Under the pieces are notes generated by a model. The model did no database searches. It was not told the DNA's origin and worked only from the letters and a program-made list of their open reading frames with translations. A stretch of 34,120 bases of DNA from Bacteroidota bacterium. Its GTDB lineage: Bacteria > Bacteroidota > Bacteroidia > Chitinophagales > Saprospiraceae. This document shows positions 32,008 to 34,120 of this stretch, piece by piece. The stretch lies in the NCBI GenBank assembly GCA_024277695.1, contig JAJRUR010000060.1, forward strand, positions 1-34,120, given 5' to 3'. Position 1 is the stretch's first letter. Each line of letters starts with the position of its first letter. The translations under genes and the position numbers were made by a program.

Positions 32008-32760
32008 TTATAGTATTAATATCAACCATTCGTATATTATTTTTAAACCGACGGATGCTATCAGAGCAGCAGCCATCAGACGGACTTGCCTAGCCGACCA
32101 TTTTTTGATAGACATCCTGCTTCCGATTTGCCCACCTATTAGCACGGCTACACCTAATATCAACAAAAGACGGTAGTCGAGGTTTAGATTTCTGCTGAGC
32201 AAACCCAAAAAACCTGCGATCGAATTGGCCAAAATAAAAAAACTTGTGGTTGCTGCTATTTTTTTTGCATCAGCCCAATGACTTAAATACAAAAAAGGAG
32301 ATAAGAACACCCCACCACCCAAGCCCATTAAGCCCGATACGAATCCTATAACACCTCCGATGGATAAAGAGTATAAAGTTCCTGATGTAGGCCGCCCTTG
32401 TTTATCCTCATATCTTTTGACGGTTACCATGCCTACGGAAGCCATGATGAGTAAAATGGCAAGTAGTATCATATAACTCTCTCTGTCCAGAGATATTCTA
32501 CCACCAAAAAAAGAAAGCGGAATACTCAAGATGACAAAGGGCCATATACGGGACCAATCAAAAAGATTATTTTTTATATAATTTATAGTGGAGCCGGATA
32601 CTACGATGATATTGCATAATAATGCGATCGCCCGCATAGAATTTGTGGGTAGATGGAGCAGTGCCAATATCGCCAAATAGCTCGATCCACCTCCAAATCC
32701 TGCACTGGAGTAGATTAAGGAGACGAGTCCAAACAGTAGTATTAGCCAGTAAATCTCCAT
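32008..32760 (-). CDS. TauE/SafE family membrane transporter
   Basis: This 250-residue protein has about eight membrane helices in two repeats. Each repeat begins with a glycine-rich motif: SSAGFGGGSSYLAIL near the N-terminus and GLMGLGGGVFLSPFL in the middle. This pattern marks the TauE/SafE (sulfite exporter) family. Members move sulfite, sulfoacetate or other sulfur anions, although many are unassigned. Being first in an operon with moaD and moaE, whose chemistry handles sulfur, it may export sulfite, or transport molybdate or sulfate analogues; this is inference. A -7 element (32777-32784) lies just upstream. Confidence 0.9.
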   Translation of the reverse strand: MEIYWLILLFGLVSLIYSSAGFGGGSSYLAILALLHLPTNSMRAIALLCNIIVVSGSTINYIKNNLFDWSRIWPFVILSIPLSFFGGRISLDRESYMILLAILLIMASVGMVTVKRYEDKQGRPTSGTLYSLSIGGVIGFVSGLMGLGGGVFLSPFLYLSHWADAKKIAATTSFFILANSIAGFLGLLSRNLNLDYRLLLILGVAVLIGGQIGSRMSIKKWSARQVRLMAAALIASVGLKIIYEWLILIL

Positions 32761-32776
32761 ACATTGATATCAACTA

Positions 32777-32784
32777 CAAATATA
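32777..32784 (-). promoter_or_regulatory. Candidate -7 element for the tauE-like/moaD/moaE operon
   Basis: The minus strand reads TATATTTG, an exact TAnnTTTG match, 16 bp before the ATG at 32760. Transcription would start about 10 nt before the gene. No -33 TTG at standard distance. Confidence 0.45.
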
Positions 32785-32862
32785 TCAAAAGCTTGTAGAG
32801 TTCTTTGGATTGTACCATGGTTTGGTCTATAGCCCTTATCTTCGTCAACTAAAAACTTATTC

Positions 32863-34104
32863 ATGTCAGCAAATTCTATAGTACTCACCCACATCGATAA
32901 GCTGTATGGAGTGGAGTTGGAAAATAGTCAGATCAGAAAGGGATCTGCTATGAGCGAAATGAATGTAATCGACGATGCTTGGTTGTATATCCAATCCGGC
33001 AAAATACATAGTTGGGGCTCGATGAGTGAACTGCCTGAGCGATCTTGTACGCACTATGATGTCAAAGGAGGATCCGTTTTGCCTGCTTGGTGTGACTCGC
33101 ATACGCACATAGTTTATCACCAAAGCCGGGAGGCGGAGTTTGTTATGCGGGTCAAGGGTATCAGCTATGAAGAAATAGCTAGGAACGGCGGAGGTATACT
33201 CAACTCGGCACTCAAGTTGCGCGAGGCAGACTATGAAGAATTGTTTGATCAAGCGCACAATCGACTCCAAGAGGTCATCGGATATGGTACCGGTGCCATA
33301 GAGATCAAGAGCGGTTATGGTCTTAGCTATGAGAGTGAGCTCAAAATGTTACGTGTGATACAAGGTCTGAAATTAGTCTCTCCAATACCGATCAAAGCGA
33401 GCTTTTTGGGAGCCCATGCAGTACCAACGGAGTATAAGCAACATCGAGACGACTATATCAAATTGATTACGGATCGTATGCTTCCGCAAATAGCTGACGA
33501 AGGCCTGGCAGATTATATGGATGTGTTTTGCGATGAAGGATTTTTTACGCCTGACGAAACTTCTGTATTATTAGAGGCCGGAGCACGCTTTGGCTTAAAG
33601 CCAAAAATACATGCCAATGAACTAGCTATAAGCGGCGGAGTCCAAATAGGGGTACGTCATCAAGCTCTCTCGGTGGATCATTTGGAGCGTATCGGTGATG
33701 AAGAGATCAGCGTGTTACAGAACTCTACTACTATGCCAACACTCTTGCCGGGGACGGCGTTTTTTCTAAATATACCGTATGCACCGGCACGAAAGATGAT
33801 CGACTCAGGTCTGCCCGTAGCGCTAGCTACGGACTACAATCCCGGTTCCACACCTTCAGGCCGTATGCCGTTGATCCTGAGTCTGGCTTGTCTCAAAATG
33901 AAGATGCTCCCCGAAGAGGCTGTCCATGCCGCTACCATCAATGGCGCATATGCCATGGAGCTAGAGGATACATTAGGCTCTATCTGTCCGGGCAAACTTG
34001 CCCAGCTCATCATCACCAAACCTATGCCATCCTTAGCATTTCTCCCGTATGCTTATGGTAGTGACTTGATAGATCGGGTTTTGCTCCAAGGCAAATTCTT
34101 TTAA
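32863..34104 (+). CDS. hutI: Imidazolonepropionase
   Basis: This 413-residue amidohydrolase opens the ring of 4-imidazolone-5-propanoate to N-formimino-L-glutamate in histidine breakdown. The metal-binding His-x-His is in DSHTHIVYHQSREAEF. Other family motifs are GTGAIEIKSGYGLS, FLGAHAVPTEY, KIHANELAISGG, VDHLERIGDEE and ATDYNPGSTPSG. Length matches HutI (about 410). The stop lies 16 bp before the window end, so the rest of any hut cluster would be to the right. It is divergent from the tauE-like operon across a 102-bp spacer. Confidence 0.96.
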   Translation: MSANSIVLTHIDKLYGVELENSQIRKGSAMSEMNVIDDAWLYIQSGKIHSWGSMSELPERSCTHYDVKGGSVLPAWCDSHTHIVYHQSREAEFVMRVKGISYEEIARNGGGILNSALKLREADYEELFDQAHNRLQEVIGYGTGAIEIKSGYGLSYESELKMLRVIQGLKLVSPIPIKASFLGAHAVPTEYKQHRDDYIKLITDRMLPQIADEGLADYMDVFCDEGFFTPDETSVLLEAGARFGLKPKIHANELAISGGVQIGVRHQALSVDHLERIGDEEISVLQNSTTMPTLLPGTAFFLNIPYAPARKMIDSGLPVALATDYNPGSTPSGRMPLILSLACLKMKMLPEEAVHAATINGAYAMELEDTLGSICPGKLAQLIITKPMPSLAFLPYAYGSDLIDRVLLQGKFF

Positions 34105-34120
34105 TAATTTGGTCTTAGTA

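Overview
The window looks like a chromosomal segment of a Bacteroidota bacterium, most likely from the Saprospiria/Chitinophagia side of the phylum. This is inferred from gene content: a GLPGLI-family protein, a PorP/SprF-type outer-membrane protein (type IX secretion/gliding family), a DUF4292 lipoprotein between a TPR protein and an EnvC-like protein, a Bacteroidota-type polysaccharide deacetylase, and several matches to the phylum's -7 promoter element TAnnTTTG. No rRNA, tRNA or CRISPR array was found, and no transposase was recognised. No species name can be given.

Layout. 1-1782 holds a GLPGLI gene cut by the window edge, a Cys-rich lipoprotein, and apparently decayed DNA. 1783-4251 is an unrecognised protein followed by a cytoplasmic trypsin-like protease with a zinc ribbon. 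4559-7478 carries PorP/SprF, a bactofilin, two small membrane proteins resembling the ATP-synthase accessory genes AtpZ/AtpI (but no ATP-synthase genes), and a biotin carrier protein. 7576-11488 (minus) carries a PDZ aspartyl protease, a DUF937/OmpA protein and a bile-acid-symporter-family transporter. 11894-13679 is an AT-rich type II restriction-modification pair, probably acquired. 13803-18184 carries a barrel-like protein, a polysaccharide deacetylase, upp and a sodium/solute symporter. 18443-22038 (minus) is a TPR / DUF4292 / EnvC-like envelope operon. 22182-26222 is housekeeping: pyk (minus), then acpP (with a strong terminator), fabF and rnc. 26348-32760 is dominated by molybdenum cofactor (Moco) biosynthesis: an ArsR-type regulator, a DUF7009 protein, moaA, moeA, a moaC fusion and a mobA-like gene on plus; tauE, moaD and moaE on minus. 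32863-34104 is hutI.

How the genes work together. The Moco genes cover GTP to cPMP (MoaA, MoaC), cPMP to molybdopterin (MoaD, MoaE), molybdate insertion (MoeA) and probably nucleotide addition (MobA-like). No molybdoenzyme and no molybdate transporter is in the window. The fabF/rnc/acpP block is a conserved lipid/RNA-processing group. The TPR/DUF4292/EnvC-like operon probably supports envelope assembly and septal wall cleavage.

Most unusual observations. (1) The MoaC protein has about 55 extra N-terminal residues that resemble the N-terminal helical domain of Bacteroidota translation initiation factor IF-2. (2) A protease with a zinc ribbon is paired with a protein of unknown function. (3) Base skew appears to change sign near 23-25 kb, independent of gene strand, as expected near a replication terminus. 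(4) ATP-synthase accessory genes are present without the synthase. All family calls were made by reading the protein sequences; no database search was run.
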